Shown in pieces: positions 8,375 to 17,460 of a stretch of DNA of 35,832 bases (positions within the stretch are counted from its first letter, which is position 1; the number at the start of each line of letters is the position of its first letter). Origin of the DNA: Lachnospiraceae bacterium (lineage in GTDB: Bacteria > Bacillota > Clostridia > Lachnospirales > Lachnospiraceae); assembly GCA_017635395.1 (NCBI GenBank), contig JAGBLN010000052.1, positions 1 to 35,832 on the forward strand, in the 5' to 3' direction. The notes under the pieces were generated by a model, which ran no database searches, had not been told where the DNA came from, and saw only the letters and a list, made by a program, of their open reading frames with translations. Both the position numbers and the translations under genes were made by a program.

Positions 8375-9225
8375 TATATTCCAAAAACTATCCTCACATA
8401 CGGTGTCACTGAGTGGTATATCGCTGACAGTACACCGTAGTTCTTTTTCACGAAATAATACCAATCTTTTGCAGGCAGTCCCTTGGGAGTTTCCTTCTTC
8501 ATTACACGTTCGAAAATCGGGAGCTCGGGGTCCTGCCAGCTGTCCTCTATGGGATTGGCTTCGCAGGTGCCCACATAGCCGGCACTGCTTATTACCTTGA
8601 GGCCTTTGCGCTTCATACGGAGGCCGTAGTCGTAGTCTCCCATGCTGTGGGTATAGTTACCATCAAGGTTTCCGTTCTTCTTCATGCACTCCAAAGACAT
8701 CAGCAGGCAGTTGCAGTTGAAGGTATCGCAAGGCACCGGCTTGTTTGTGGGCGGTATTACCTCAAATTTTGCAAAAAATTTCGATAAGGTCCTTACGCCT
8801 CCGTAAGTCTGTTCCCCGTTTTCAGAACAAACTGCGCCTACCACAGCCGCCACCCTGTAGCGTTTCCTTCTCTTCATCAGGGTATCAATGGAGTCCTCGT
8901 AAAAAACCACATCGTCATTTACCAGCAGTATATCATCACCGGGCTTAGCATGCTTTGCGGCATAGGACATGGCATAACGCATGCCCTGGTTCCAGTATAC
9001 ATTTTTTTTGCAGTGCAGTATCCTGAGACTGATATCCCGACTGCCATAGCGTCTGCTTTTCTTTGCATTCTCCATGCACTTTCTCAAATAGATACCCGTG
9101 CCGTCAATGCTCCCAGCATCTACATCCACTATTGTCATGGAACCCTTATAAGCACCCAGCAGGGACTTAAAACATTCCACCGTCTGCTCGCGTCTGTTGT
9201 ATGTAGTCATTAAAACCCAAAGCAT
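8374..9225 (-). CDS. Glycosyltransferase family 2
   Basis: A 283-residue GT-A enzyme. It opens with LWVLMTTYNRREQTVECF, has the nucleotide-sugar strip TIVDVDAGSIDGT near residue 31, and the metal-binding VNDDVVF at 102-108. A later D/E-rich strip MGDYDYGLRMKRKG resembles the catalytic ED region of rhamnosyl-type GT2 enzymes, but the sugar cannot be assigned. Cytosolic. A strong ribosome site (GGGGGA) stands 7 bp before the ATG at 9225. The stop codon is completed at the edge of repeat A1, so the C-terminus (VRIVFGI) may be native or trimmed by the insertion. Confidence 0.87.
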   Translation of the reverse strand: MLWVLMTTYNRREQTVECFKSLLGAYKGSMTIVDVDAGSIDGTGIYLRKCMENAKKSRRYGSRDISLRILHCKKNVYWNQGMRYAMSYAAKHAKPGDDILLVNDDVVFYEDSIDTLMKRRKRYRVAAVVGAVCSENGEQTYGGVRTLSKFFAKFEVIPPTNKPVPCDTFNCNCLLMSLECMKKNGNLDGNYTHSMGDYDYGLRMKRKGLKVISSAGYVGTCEANPIEDSWQDPELPIFERVMKKETPKGLPAKDWYYFVKKNYGVLSAIYHSVTPYVRIVFGI

Positions 9226-9252
9226 ACATTTTCCCCCTGTTCTGCCTGCATT

Positions 9253-10071
9253 TTAAAATCCTGCTATCTTCTTGTCCGTCAGATGGAAAAGCACCTTGCT
9301 CTCAAAATCCACTATGTCCTTGAGCCATGGCCATCCGTTTTTTTCTGCGCTGGCATATGCATGATATACATGCCTGCACCAGGATATATTCAGCTTATCT
9401 TTCCCTATTTCCTTCTGAAGCCTGTATACTTCCTTACGTCTCGCCGCATTGTTTAAGCCGGTCTTATTATCCTCATACATCCGGTAGACAGCATAAGGCT
9501 CATGGGTATACACCTTCCTGCCGGATGCAAACAGGCCTATGAAAAACTTCCAGTCGAAAACATAATGGTATTTTTCATCCAGAAGCTTATGTTCATTTTT
9601 CCAGAAGCAGGCAGGCTGCACTATGTAGTACCAGCGCCTTATCACGTCATCGGACACATTCCTGTCCGATTTATTGTACTCTGTAAATTTCTTATTCTTA
9701 TCACAGTACCAGGCATCTCCTATGGCAAGCTTTAACCCCTTGTTTTCAGTAAATACCTTGTCTACATTTTCAAGCACATGCTCGTCAAAATAAAAATCAT
9801 CCGAATTAAGCCACGCCACTATCTCGCCCTTTGCAAGGCGCAGACCCTTGTTTATGCCGTCAGCCTGGCCGCGATCCTTTTCACGAATATAACGTATCCT
9901 GCTATCCTTTGCAGCATAAGACTCCACGATCTCCTGCGTACCATCTTCAGAACAGCTGTCGATTATTATATACTCAAAATCCCTAAAGCTCTGGTTCAAT
10001 ACCGACTCAATGGTATCAGCGATATATTCAGCCTGTTCAAATGTAGGTGTTATTATTGAAAATCTGCACAT
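9253..10071 (-). CDS. Glycosyltransferase family 2 (WcaA-like)
   Basis: A 272-residue GT-A enzyme with the classic start FSIITPTFEQAEYIADTI, the VLNQSF strip, IIIDSCSEDGT at 36-45, the linker DRGQADGINKGL, and LNSDDFY with D91-D92 as the metal-binding pair. This subtype is common in capsule and O-antigen loci. There is no membrane segment. It is part of a close-packed run, 17 bp downstream of the KdsC-like gene and 27 bp upstream of the next GT2 gene. The donor sugar is not predictable. Confidence 0.9.
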   Translation of the reverse strand: MCRFSIITPTFEQAEYIADTIESVLNQSFRDFEYIIIDSCSEDGTQEIVESYAAKDSRIRYIREKDRGQADGINKGLRLAKGEIVAWLNSDDFYFDEHVLENVDKVFTENKGLKLAIGDAWYCDKNKKFTEYNKSDRNVSDDVIRRWYYIVQPACFWKNEHKLLDEKYHYVFDWKFFIGLFASGRKVYTHEPYAVYRMYEDNKTGLNNAARRKEVYRLQKEIGKDKLNISWCRHVYHAYASAEKNGWPWLKDIVDFESKVLFHLTDKKIAGF

Positions 10072-10088
10072 ATCAAATACCGTTGTCC

Positions 10089-10562
10089 TTACGCATTCCT
10101 CTCGCCTGATATGAGCCTTGCCAGCTCCCTTACCACGCCATAGCCGCCATTCTTTCCGGATACCCAGTCGGCAATCTCGAGTATCTCAGGCTCCGCATCC
10201 TTCGGTGCACCCTTTAATCCCACGCAGCCCATGGCATCTATATCATTTAAGTCATTACCGATATACATGACTTTATCTAAGCCCACAGCCTTTTCGGAGC
10301 AGAATTTCACAAGTGTTTCCTTCTTGTCTGACACGCCGTGTATCACTTCCAGCTTTAGCTTTTCAGCGCGCATCTCAACCACAGGATTAACCTCTGTCGA
10401 CAGGATCACCTGCTCAATGCCCAGCTTCCTTATCATGCCCACGCCGTAGCCGTCACCCCGGTTGGCCATGACGCTTTCGCGTCCGTCCTGGTCCACCATG
10501 ACCCTATTGTCCGTCATGACGCCGTCAAAATCATATACTATCAGTTCTATATTTTCAAACAT
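10089..10562 (-). CDS. KdsC-like HAD phosphatase
   Basis: A 157-residue capless HAD phosphatase of the KdsC group. Motif I is YDFDGVMTDN with D11 and D13, motif II is ILSTE near residue 54, and motif III/IV is YIGNDLNDIDAM near 100. Known relatives dephosphorylate KDO-8-phosphate or nonulosonate-9-phosphates, often beside a CMP-sugar synthetase. Here no synthase or cytidylyltransferase is present, so the partner must lie elsewhere or the substrate differs. The ATG is at 10562, 20 bp after the stop of the upstream GT-A gene. The family call is firm; the substrate is unknown. Confidence 0.88.
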   Translation of the reverse strand: MFENIELIVYDFDGVMTDNRVMVDQDGRESVMANRGDGYGVGMIRKLGIEQVILSTEVNPVVEMRAEKLKLEVIHGVSDKKETLVKFCSEKAVGLDKVMYIGNDLNDIDAMGCVGLKGAPKDAEPEILEIADWVSGKNGGYGVVRELARLISGERNA

Positions 10563-10582
10563 ATGCGGATATCCCCTGACTA

Positions 10583-11497
10583 TTAGAATATATGAAGCTT
10601 TTTCTTCACAGCCTCCATAAATTTCTTAGTTCCATAATATTTTCTGATATACGCCTTATCGTATTCAGTGTCACGGCGTATAGTCTTTCTCTTTTTCATA
10701 GGAAAACGCATTTTTCCATATGAAAAGTCTTCCTCACTGTGCCAGTTAGTATGCGTGGCGTCTTCCCTGTCAAAGCCTATATTGCGTATCATATTCACAG
10801 CCGGAACAATGCCCAGGCCGCCATGGGTATGCCTGCAGTAGTCCCACTGTATATCCCATGTATCCTTTTTGTGTGTATAAACACTGTTTACATGCTTCTT
10901 GATAAACATATATGGCAGGCCGCTCTGGACTTTCTTAAGCTCGCCTTTTTTCTTTACTTCAGGCCAAGTCTTAACATCCGGGTCATAGTACTTCCAGGCC
11001 CTTGCCCAGGTAGCCCATCCCCATATGCTTGAAAAGCAGGAGAAAGTATATGCACCTTTTACTTTCTGCCCCTTAAGCAGATTAGTGCCGGATACCATCA
11101 TTACCTTTTTGTCATTCTTATATAATTCTAAAAGCTCATCACAATACCTGAAAAATTCCGGCGCAGGCACCACATCATCTTCCAATATAATGGTATGGGG
11201 TTCCTGAGAGAGCACCCAGCTGATTCCAGTGTGCATCCGCTCTTTGCAGCCCATGTTCTCCTCTGCGTAATTCTTTTTGAACTCACAAGGCCAGTCTATA
11301 TGGGACTCCACATACTCGCGGCACTCTTTAACCTTATCTATGTCATCAGGCCTTCCCTTACGGGGAGCATCCGATACCAGATAAAACCTTGAAGGCCTTG
11401 CCTTCCTGATCTCTTCAAAAACTTCCTTTGTTGTGTCCGGTCTGTTGAACACTATCATCATCACAGCCGTTTTTAACTTATAAACTTCTTCGCTCAT
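10583..11497 (-). CDS. GT-A glycosyltransferase-like protein
   Basis: A 304-residue protein of the nucleotide-diphospho-sugar transferase type often found in O-antigen loci. The nucleotide-binding strip AVMMIVFNRPDTT starts it, IILEDDVVP (about 105-113) carries the DD pair, and SSIWGWATWARAW with WDIQWDYCRHTHGG gives a tryptophan-rich acceptor side. I prefer the ATG at 11497, which overlaps the TGA of the upstream gene by one base; a GTG three bases earlier is also possible (305 residues). AAAGGG lies upstream as ribosome site. The overlap implies translational coupling to the initiating transferase gene. Confidence 0.8.
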   Translation of the reverse strand: MSEEVYKLKTAVMMIVFNRPDTTKEVFEEIRKARPSRFYLVSDAPRKGRPDDIDKVKECREYVESHIDWPCEFKKNYAEENMGCKERMHTGISWVLSQEPHTIILEDDVVPAPEFFRYCDELLELYKNDKKVMMVSGTNLLKGQKVKGAYTFSCFSSIWGWATWARAWKYYDPDVKTWPEVKKKGELKKVQSGLPYMFIKKHVNSVYTHKKDTWDIQWDYCRHTHGGLGIVPAVNMIRNIGFDREDATHTNWHSEEDFSYGKMRFPMKKRKTIRRDTEYDKAYIRKYYGTKKFMEAVKKKLHIF

Positions 11498-12921
11498 CAC
11501 TTTGAACCCTTTCCGAATAAAACCACTCCCACTGTCTGCAAGATTATCTTGCAGTCAAGCAGGAGGGACCACTGGTCTATATACTCAAGGTCAAGCCTTA
11601 CTACTTCATCAAAATCCGTTATGTCACTGCGTCCGCTGACCTGCCACATTCCCGTAAGTCCCGGTGTAATAGACAGACGCCTTCTGTAATGCGCATTGTA
11701 TTTCTCGTACTCATCTACTGTGGGAGGCCTTGTTCCCACCATGGACATATCCCCTTTCAGGATATTAAAAAACTGGGGCAGCTCATCTATGCTGGTCTTC
11801 CTAAGGAACCGGCCAACCTTAGTTATCCGGGGATCGTCCTTCATCTTGAACATCAGGCCGTCCATCTCATTTTTATCATAGAGATCTTTTTTTCTTTCTT
11901 CCGCATCCACATACATGGATCGGAACTTATACATCATGAATTTCCTGCCGCCTCTGCCTACTCTCTCCTGTCTAAAGATCACAGGCCCTTTGGACTCAAA
12001 CTTTATTGCCAGGGCCACAAAGGGAAAGAAAAACAAAAGGATCAGGATTCCGAAAAGGCTCCCGATGATATCAAAGAAACGCTTCACCATCAGCCGTCTG
12101 TAATCCAGGTTCTTTAAGGAAAAGGAAAGCACCGGGTATCCCGCTATGTCATCCGCTTCCTTGCCTTCCAGATTAAGTTCCTCAAGCCCAATGTCGTAGT
12201 GGCAGAGCACCCCCATGCTCTCAAAGTCGAATATCATATTTCTGATAGTATTTATGGGCACTTCCCTGGGCAGTGAGATAAACACACGGTCAACAACTTC
12301 CTTAGTGGCCACTTCAAGCATATTTGCCGAGTCACCAACCACCTTAACACCTTCAATCTCACGTCCCACCATATCCGCATCAGTAATTATAAGGCTCTTA
12401 ACCTCATAATTCCATTCATTGGAATTAATGAGCTTCCTTATTATCTCTGCAGCACGGTCCTTTGTAGTCACCACCATAAGCTTGTCACTGTCAGCACCGT
12501 TCCTGTAGCATTTCAGCATATACTCCTTGAATATAAGATGACAGGAAAAGGTTATCAGTACACTCAGCAATATAAAGAAAAAAAGTACGGTTCTTGAAAT
12601 GGGACGGTCCTTAAATACCGTATACATCACAAGCGCCGGCATAGCTATTGTAACAGCAAGACATTTTATTATGGCGACAGTTTCCTTGAAAATGCCCCGG
12701 ATAAAAAAGTCCCGATTCCAGTCTGTGAAAATGCTGTACAGCAGCAGGAACAGAACGTAGAGCCCGCCAAAACTTATATAAAGTTCATAGTGGCCGTCAC
12801 AGTACAGATTCCTGTAACGGATCAGGACAGCCAGCATAAGGGCAGCCACCCCTGACAGAACCTCTATCAGGATCAGCCCGTATGTTTTTATGACATTGCT
12901 CTTTTTATAAATCTTGTTCAT
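11497..12921 (-). CDS. Initiating phosphoglycosyltransferase (WcaJ/ExoY/CpsE type)
   Basis: A 474-residue polyprenyl-phosphate hexose-1-phosphate transferase, the enzyme that starts the repeat unit on undecaprenyl phosphate. Four N-terminal membrane helices (about residues 12-120), a CoA-binding-like Rossmann domain (about 145-250), one further hydrophobic helix near 280-305, then the catalytic domain: FRQERVGRGGRKFMMYKFRSM, LRKTSIDELPQFFNILKGDM, GTRPP, and ITPGLTGMWQVSGRS. All hallmark residues of the family appear to be present. The usual substrate is UDP-glucose or UDP-galactose; the exact sugar cannot be read. Its presence marks this as a lipid-linked repeat-unit pathway. Confidence 0.95.
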   Translation of the reverse strand: MNKIYKKSNVIKTYGLILIEVLSGVAALMLAVLIRYRNLYCDGHYELYISFGGLYVLFLLLYSIFTDWNRDFFIRGIFKETVAIIKCLAVTIAMPALVMYTVFKDRPISRTVLFFFILLSVLITFSCHLIFKEYMLKCYRNGADSDKLMVVTTKDRAAEIIRKLINSNEWNYEVKSLIITDADMVGREIEGVKVVGDSANMLEVATKEVVDRVFISLPREVPINTIRNMIFDFESMGVLCHYDIGLEELNLEGKEADDIAGYPVLSFSLKNLDYRRLMVKRFFDIIGSLFGILILLFFFPFVALAIKFESKGPVIFRQERVGRGGRKFMMYKFRSMYVDAEERKKDLYDKNEMDGLMFKMKDDPRITKVGRFLRKTSIDELPQFFNILKGDMSMVGTRPPTVDEYEKYNAHYRRRLSITPGLTGMWQVSGRSDITDFDEVVRLDLEYIDQWSLLLDCKIILQTVGVVLFGKGSK

Positions 12922-12929
12922 TAAACGTC

Positions 12930-13931
12930 TTACTTCCTGCCTGTAACAGTATTATACAGTCCCTCAAACTTGCTTATAGCCGAATACAGGCCGTAGTCGG
13001 TATGAAACGCTTTCATCCTGATCTTTTTTCCTAAAGGCCATTTTCCCTTAACGAAGTAATCCTTATAAAACCTGTCAAAGGCTTCCTTCATTTCCTTTTT
13101 GCCTTCTGCATCAGAGGACTTCTCATAGAAATTGATCACCGTATACATCAGACTGTTCAGTTCCAGGCGGTACAGCTCTTCCTCTTTGTATTTTGCAAAG
13201 AAGATAAGCTTTCCCTCTCCCGCCTCAAAAGCCGCATGGTAATTCTTATTTCCGTTCATCTGCATTATGCTGTCGCTTCGCTGCCTGTAGGCATACATGA
13301 CAGCATCCGTTACTACCACCCTTTCAGCCTTGTAAATAAGCCTGTATGTAGTATAGCCATCCTCAAAAATCTTTCCGTATGGGTACCTTACCTGGGGCAT
13401 ACCTTCAAAGAGACTTTTGAAATAAATCTTATTCCATGCCACCATGCACTCGCCCATCATTCCCATGTGGTAGAAGAGATACTCCGCATCCCTTCCGCTG
13501 TAGATCTCTTCCACGGATCCCCGGCTGTCAAAAGCAGCATCTTCTTCATCCGCAGCAGTTTCCTTATAACGGCACCAAGCAATGTCAGCAGAGTTCCCTT
13601 CTGCAACGCCTTTAAGGTAGCCTATCATATCCGTTGATATATAATCATCGGAATCAACAAAAACTATCCACTGTCCTGTGGCCACTTCTATTCCTGCATT
13701 CCTTGCATCAGAAAGTCCGCCGTTCTGTTTATGTATTACTTTTATCCTGTCGTCCTTTGCAGCATATTCATCGCACATGCGTCCGCAGGAATCCGGCGAA
13801 CCGTCATCAACAAGTATTATCTCAAGCTGCGTATATGACTGCTCACGTATGCTCTTTATGCACCGGTCTAAGTATTTTTCAACCTTATACACAGGTACTA
13901 TTACGCTTACAAGATCTTTATTGTCTTCCAT
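12930..13931 (-). CDS. Glycosyltransferase family 2 (EpsJ/CpsI-like)
   Basis: A 333-residue GT-A enzyme with textbook motifs: VSVIVPVYKVEKYLDRCI, EIILVDDGSPDSCG (37-50), NGGLSDARNAG (70-80) and FVDSDDYI with D93/D95/D96. The C-terminal 130 residues are helical and rich in Tyr/Lys, as in many Firmicute capsule transferases adding Glc, Gal or GlcNAc. It lies 8 bp upstream of the initiating transferase gene and probably shares its transcript. The ribosome site is AGAGGA, before the ATG at 13931. Confidence 0.92.
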   Translation of the reverse strand: MEDNKDLVSVIVPVYKVEKYLDRCIKSIREQSYTQLEIILVDDGSPDSCGRMCDEYAAKDDRIKVIHKQNGGLSDARNAGIEVATGQWIVFVDSDDYISTDMIGYLKGVAEGNSADIAWCRYKETAADEEDAAFDSRGSVEEIYSGRDAEYLFYHMGMMGECMVAWNKIYFKSLFEGMPQVRYPYGKIFEDGYTTYRLIYKAERVVVTDAVMYAYRQRSDSIMQMNGNKNYHAAFEAGEGKLIFFAKYKEEELYRLELNSLMYTVINFYEKSSDAEGKKEMKEAFDRFYKDYFVKGKWPLGKKIRMKAFHTDYGLYSAISKFEGLYNTVTGRK

Positions 13932-14006
13932 TCAAATCCTCTAAATCGAATCAACGCTTCTTTATGTCTTAACCGGTGAGTGCCTCTAACCAACACAAAC
14001 CGGTAA

Positions 14007-15032
14007 TCAGAACAGTCCCAGCAGTTTTTTTGCGGCCCTTTTTATCCTTGTGGCATTATAGCCGAACCACCCGCGCCTTAAGCTGGATGCTATCCAGTCA
14101 CCGCTCATTGAATAAGCATCAAGTGCTTCCTTCATATCATGGGTCTTTGCCGTAGTATAGAACGGCTCCAGATCCGCAGGCTTCAGCTCGCTTCTGTGGT
14201 CCGAAAGATACTTTAAATCCGGGTAATGCCTTATGTCGCTTAACTTTCTTAATCCCGGAGCCACTTCCCTTTCTACGCTGTAGCCCACCATGTTAGATGC
14301 GCTGCGCTTTAATAAATCTATGGCACTCCAGGAAGATCCTTCCACCTGCCTGTATGCCCCCATGAATTCCGGGATGTAATACATCTTTCCGTGTTGCATA
14401 AGCCAGAACACGATGTTATTATCATCAAATGTAGCTGACAACCGCTCTCCCGGAATGCTGTCCGCATATATATTCCTGAACATCATGGCATTGGCCTGAA
14501 TGAACATCATAGTCCAGTACTCTTTAATGCCTATCTTCCTTTCCTTTTTGGCAGACGACAACGGCTCCATCCTGCCGTCCTCATAAGAAAGATAAAGGTT
14601 ATGGGCACAGAGCACGCAGTCGGCATTGGCCGGATCATCCAGTATGTCAGCCTGTCTCTGCAGCTTCTTTTCATCTATGTAGTAGTCATCCCCGTCAAGG
14701 AAGCAGCAGTATTTTCCTTTTGCCTTAGCTAAAAGCCCCAGGCGGTTTGCTGCCGATCGTTCCACCCGGTTGTACGTCTTATCCTTCTCCCTGGGGTTCT
14801 CATACAGTTCTATCCGACCGGGATACCGTAAAATAAAATCCTTTACTATATCCACCGTCCCATCATCGGAACCGTCATCCCCAACCAGGATCTCAAACTT
14901 AAAATCCGCCTCCTGCTCAAGCACGCTTTCAAGGGTCTGGGCAACATATTTCTCCAGGTTATAAACCGTTACCAGGACACTTACACGGATATCATTATCA
15001 TCTATATGCGGATTTTCCATATGGTTGTCCAT
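14007..15032 (-). CDS. Glycosyltransferase family 2
   Basis: A 341-residue GT-A enzyme. VSVLVTVYNLEKYVAQTLES opens the fold after a short acidic leader, EILVGDDGSDDGTVDIV follows (about 47-63), and CCFLDGDDYY gives D113-x-D115-D116. The C-terminal half has SSWSAIDLLKRSASN and a basic tail (RIKRAAKKLL), possibly for membrane contact. ATG at 15032 is used here; Met5 is an alternative. The 75-bp gap downstream contains only a short ACCGGT stem without a U-run. Confidence 0.9.
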   Translation of the reverse strand: MDNHMENPHIDDNDIRVSVLVTVYNLEKYVAQTLESVLEQEADFKFEILVGDDGSDDGTVDIVKDFILRYPGRIELYENPREKDKTYNRVERSAANRLGLLAKAKGKYCCFLDGDDYYIDEKKLQRQADILDDPANADCVLCAHNLYLSYEDGRMEPLSSAKKERKIGIKEYWTMMFIQANAMMFRNIYADSIPGERLSATFDDNNIVFWLMQHGKMYYIPEFMGAYRQVEGSSWSAIDLLKRSASNMVGYSVEREVAPGLRKLSDIRHYPDLKYLSDHRSELKPADLEPFYTTAKTHDMKEALDAYSMSGDWIASSLRRGWFGYNATRIKRAAKKLLGLF

Positions 15033-15047
15033 CAGCCGTAACGCACC

Positions 15048-16304
15048 TTATTTTTTCTGCAAGTCATGGATAGAAGGCACCCACTTAAGAAAAGGCACGC
15101 TGTGTATCCCATGCATGATGCTTCTTATCCGCTTATTGTTGTTGTCCATATTTGCCACCGGCTTTCTGTAGGCTGCCTTCTTTCCTTCAGACACCTCGGA
15201 GATCAATCTCTTCCATTCAGGAATCAGGAGCCCTGGCCTGAAACCATTAAGGGCAAATTCCATGGCATTCCTTGAAAAAGTTTCACGCTTTGTATCATCC
15301 GTCAAAAGTTCAGCAAGCTTACCAGGAAACTCGCTTATGTCTTTATACAATGATCCCGTTTTTCCGTCCATAACGGAATCGCACAGGCCGTTCTTCCTGC
15401 GGCATACCACCGGAAGCCCGCAGGCCTCCATCTCTACTGCCGCCAATCCGAAAGTTTCAGTGGCCATAGGATTTATTACGCCTATGCTGCACTTCCTGAA
15501 CACGTCATATTTCTCTGCGCCAAGTATTCCATGAAAACGAACATTAGGAAGTATCTCTCCCTTTTCATCCGTAAGCCACCTCATGAACTCCTGTTCATAA
15601 GACTCTTCTGCCAGACCATACTTCCCGAGCTTTGCATTTTCATCATAAAGCCTGCCGGTACCTATCACGTCAAGACCTGCTTCAGGCACCTTTCCCCTGA
15701 CTTTGCTCCAGGCTTCAGCCAGCATGTGGAAATTTTTGTCCGGTATAAGGCTGCCCATATAGGCTATGGACTTTTCCCTGCTGACGTCATTTTTCTTTAT
15801 ATCCTGTACCAGATCCTCCGGCATGATGAAAGGATTATTTATATAATCCATTTTTTCAATCACTGCATCATCAATATACAGATCATACATCTCACGGCAG
15901 ACCGCTATCACGCGCTTAACTTTTTTCTCTGCCGAAAAGAGCCTTATTTCCGGATATGTCAGCCTGTTATGCATCCAGAAGACATAATTAAGCTCATAAT
16001 TCCCCAGGATAGCGTATACCTGATCATCCTGATGGTTACGGAGTATAACCGTCTTTCCGCCGTCAGCCTGCGCTTTTGATAATGCATCTTCGACAGATTC
16101 AGCCTTTATCACATTATCGCAGTGCAGCTTTACATTCTGCACGGAATATACGCTGACAGTATTCCCAGCATCCTCTGACAGATACTTAATTATTATGGCA
16201 AAGCAGTAAGCCGTGCCTCCTACGCCAGGATTTCCCAGCTCCGGCATGGACAGGTCCTTGCCCTCAGTCTCCGGTTCATGAAATATAAATCTAAAATCAG
16301 GCAT
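15048..16304 (-). CDS. Glycosyltransferase family 4-like
   Basis: A 418-residue GT-B protein. The N-terminal domain has the glycine-rich NPGVGGTAYCFA loop near residue 26 and an FWMHNRL strip near 128. The donor domain has YMGSLIPDKNFHMLAEAW near 190 and TETFGLAAVEMEACGLPVV near 285, with the family 4 acidic pair. The shape (leader FRFIFHEPETEG) is common in capsule loci. No membrane segments. It follows the SDR gene by 9 bp and therefore shares a transcript with the ACP/dehydratase/reductase genes. Confidence 0.85.
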   Translation of the reverse strand: MPDFRFIFHEPETEGKDLSMPELGNPGVGGTAYCFAIIIKYLSEDAGNTVSVYSVQNVKLHCDNVIKAESVEDALSKAQADGGKTVILRNHQDDQVYAILGNYELNYVFWMHNRLTYPEIRLFSAEKKVKRVIAVCREMYDLYIDDAVIEKMDYINNPFIMPEDLVQDIKKNDVSREKSIAYMGSLIPDKNFHMLAEAWSKVRGKVPEAGLDVIGTGRLYDENAKLGKYGLAEESYEQEFMRWLTDEKGEILPNVRFHGILGAEKYDVFRKCSIGVINPMATETFGLAAVEMEACGLPVVCRRKNGLCDSVMDGKTGSLYKDISEFPGKLAELLTDDTKRETFSRNAMEFALNGFRPGLLIPEWKRLISEVSEGKKAAYRKPVANMDNNNKRIRSIMHGIHSVPFLKWVPSIHDLQKK

Positions 16305-16313
16305 GATGATCCC

Positions 16314-17042
16314 TTATCCCAAAGTTGCGCATCTATTCTCGCCGTTCTCAGCATATCCTGACGACAGCATTTCATCGAATACTTCCACAAGATCCTCCGG
16401 CGTCATAAGACGGCCCTTCTGATACACAGCCATCTCCTTTATCCTTGGATCCATATTCTTCAAAAAAGAAGTATCCATCATATCCGGGGAGATTCCGTTT
16501 ATCATAAGCTTTCCCCCGCCATACTCGGCAGCAGCAGCCTTCATGGCGCCAAGCAAGGCATATTTTGCCACGATATAATCAGTCATGAATTTCGGAGGCA
16601 GGTCATCAGCCACATACTTAGTAAGCATGACCAAAGCCCTTGCACCTTCCGTCTTCTTCATATCAGGGAAGAATTCTGATGCAAGCATCAAAAAACTCTC
16701 TGCCTGTATCCTGAAAGACTCTTCCACCCTGCTATTATCCAGGTCTTTCAGCCTCATATAAGAAAAAGCAGGGGCCGGCAGGAACAAAAACTTTTCCGGC
16801 ACCCTGCCAGTATCCCGTATATCCTTTATGAGCTTCTCCGTCTCAGACAAATCCGAAAGGTCAGCCTTGAACACCCTTATATCTAATTCCGGAAACTCCG
16901 TCTTTATGGCATCAAACTTTTCCGGCCTTCCGAAACAATGGGCAAGAATGCACAAGCCTTCTTCCTTCTTCCCTGCCAGATGCCTTATGTATGTGCTCCC
17001 CACATCTGAAGATGCACCGATCACTAGATAAGTATTGCTCAA
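16314..17042 (-). CDS. SDR-family oxidoreductase (ketoreductase-like), TTG start
   Basis: A 242-residue classical short-chain dehydrogenase. The cofactor loop GASSDVG spans 9-15, DLSDL lies at 61-65, and the catalytic pair is Y156-x3-K160 in DYIVAKY; the expected active-site serine position is near VMLTKY (138-143), so threonine may stand in. Such enzymes reduce keto groups on carrier-bound acyl chains or sugars. It overlaps the MaoC-like gene by 4 bp (TTGA), and the start is TTG with AGGA just upstream; no in-frame ATG lies nearby. With ACP and dehydratase upstream, an acyl-ACP reductase role is the best inference. Confidence 0.82.
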   Translation of the reverse strand: MSNTYLVIGASSDVGSTYIRHLAGKKEEGLCILAHCFGRPEKFDAIKTEFPELDIRVFKADLSDLSETEKLIKDIRDTGRVPEKFLFLPAPAFSYMRLKDLDNSRVEESFRIQAESFLMLASEFFPDMKKTEGARALVMLTKYVADDLPPKFMTDYIVAKYALLGAMKAAAAEYGGGKLMINGISPDMMDTSFLKNMDPRIKEMAVYQKGRLMTPEDLVEVFDEMLSSGYAENGENRCATLG

Positions 17043-17458
17043 CTTTCCTGTACTCCCGCAGTTATCATTGCCTGCGACACTTTCTGTCCGTCCTGATTCA
17101 CTATCACGGCTTTTATCCTGATGGTCCTTACCGCTTCATGCACCTCTTCGACGGTTCCCATTACCGTCAGCACATCGCCGATATACACCGGATTATGGAA
17201 CCTCGACTTCACCTCATGCAGGATGCAGTGCTCACCCGGAAGGTACACGCCTGCAAGCCTTGAGTAAAATGACGAAGTAAGCATCCCGTAAACAAGCCTT
17301 CCTTTACAGCCATGCTTCTTTGCATAGTCCTCATCTATATGCATGGGATTTATATCTTCACTGATCTCAGTGAATTTATCCTGCATCGCCTCCGTAACCT
17401 CTACGGTGAAGGACTCCGTCATGCCAATGGTAAGCTCTGAAATAGTATAATGGTTCAT
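17039..17458 (-). CDS. MaoC-like hot-dog dehydratase
   Basis: A 139-residue single hot-dog domain of the MaoC / R-specific enoyl hydratase group. The catalytic D-x4-H is D35 to H40 in SEDINPMHIDEDYA, followed by GRLVYGMLTSSFYSRLAG, the conserved substrate-side helix. Relatives add or remove water between 3-hydroxyacyl and 2-enoyl thioesters on CoA or ACP. It sits 2 bp after the ACP gene and overlaps the SDR gene, which points to an ACP-bound substrate. No ketosynthase accompanies it, so chain elongation is not its context here. Confidence 0.92.
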   Translation of the reverse strand: MNHYTISELTIGMTESFTVEVTEAMQDKFTEISEDINPMHIDEDYAKKHGCKGRLVYGMLTSSFYSRLAGVYLPGEHCILHEVKSRFHNPVYIGDVLTVMGTVEEVHEAVRTIRIKAVIVNQDGQKVSQAMITAGVQES

Positions 17459-17460
17459 AT

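Noticed and set aside
13970-14010. ACCGGT-containing stem between the GT2 genes.
   Set aside because: A 6-8 bp stem with a loop of about 20 bases and no U-run; ACCGGT is self-complementary, so chance is likely.
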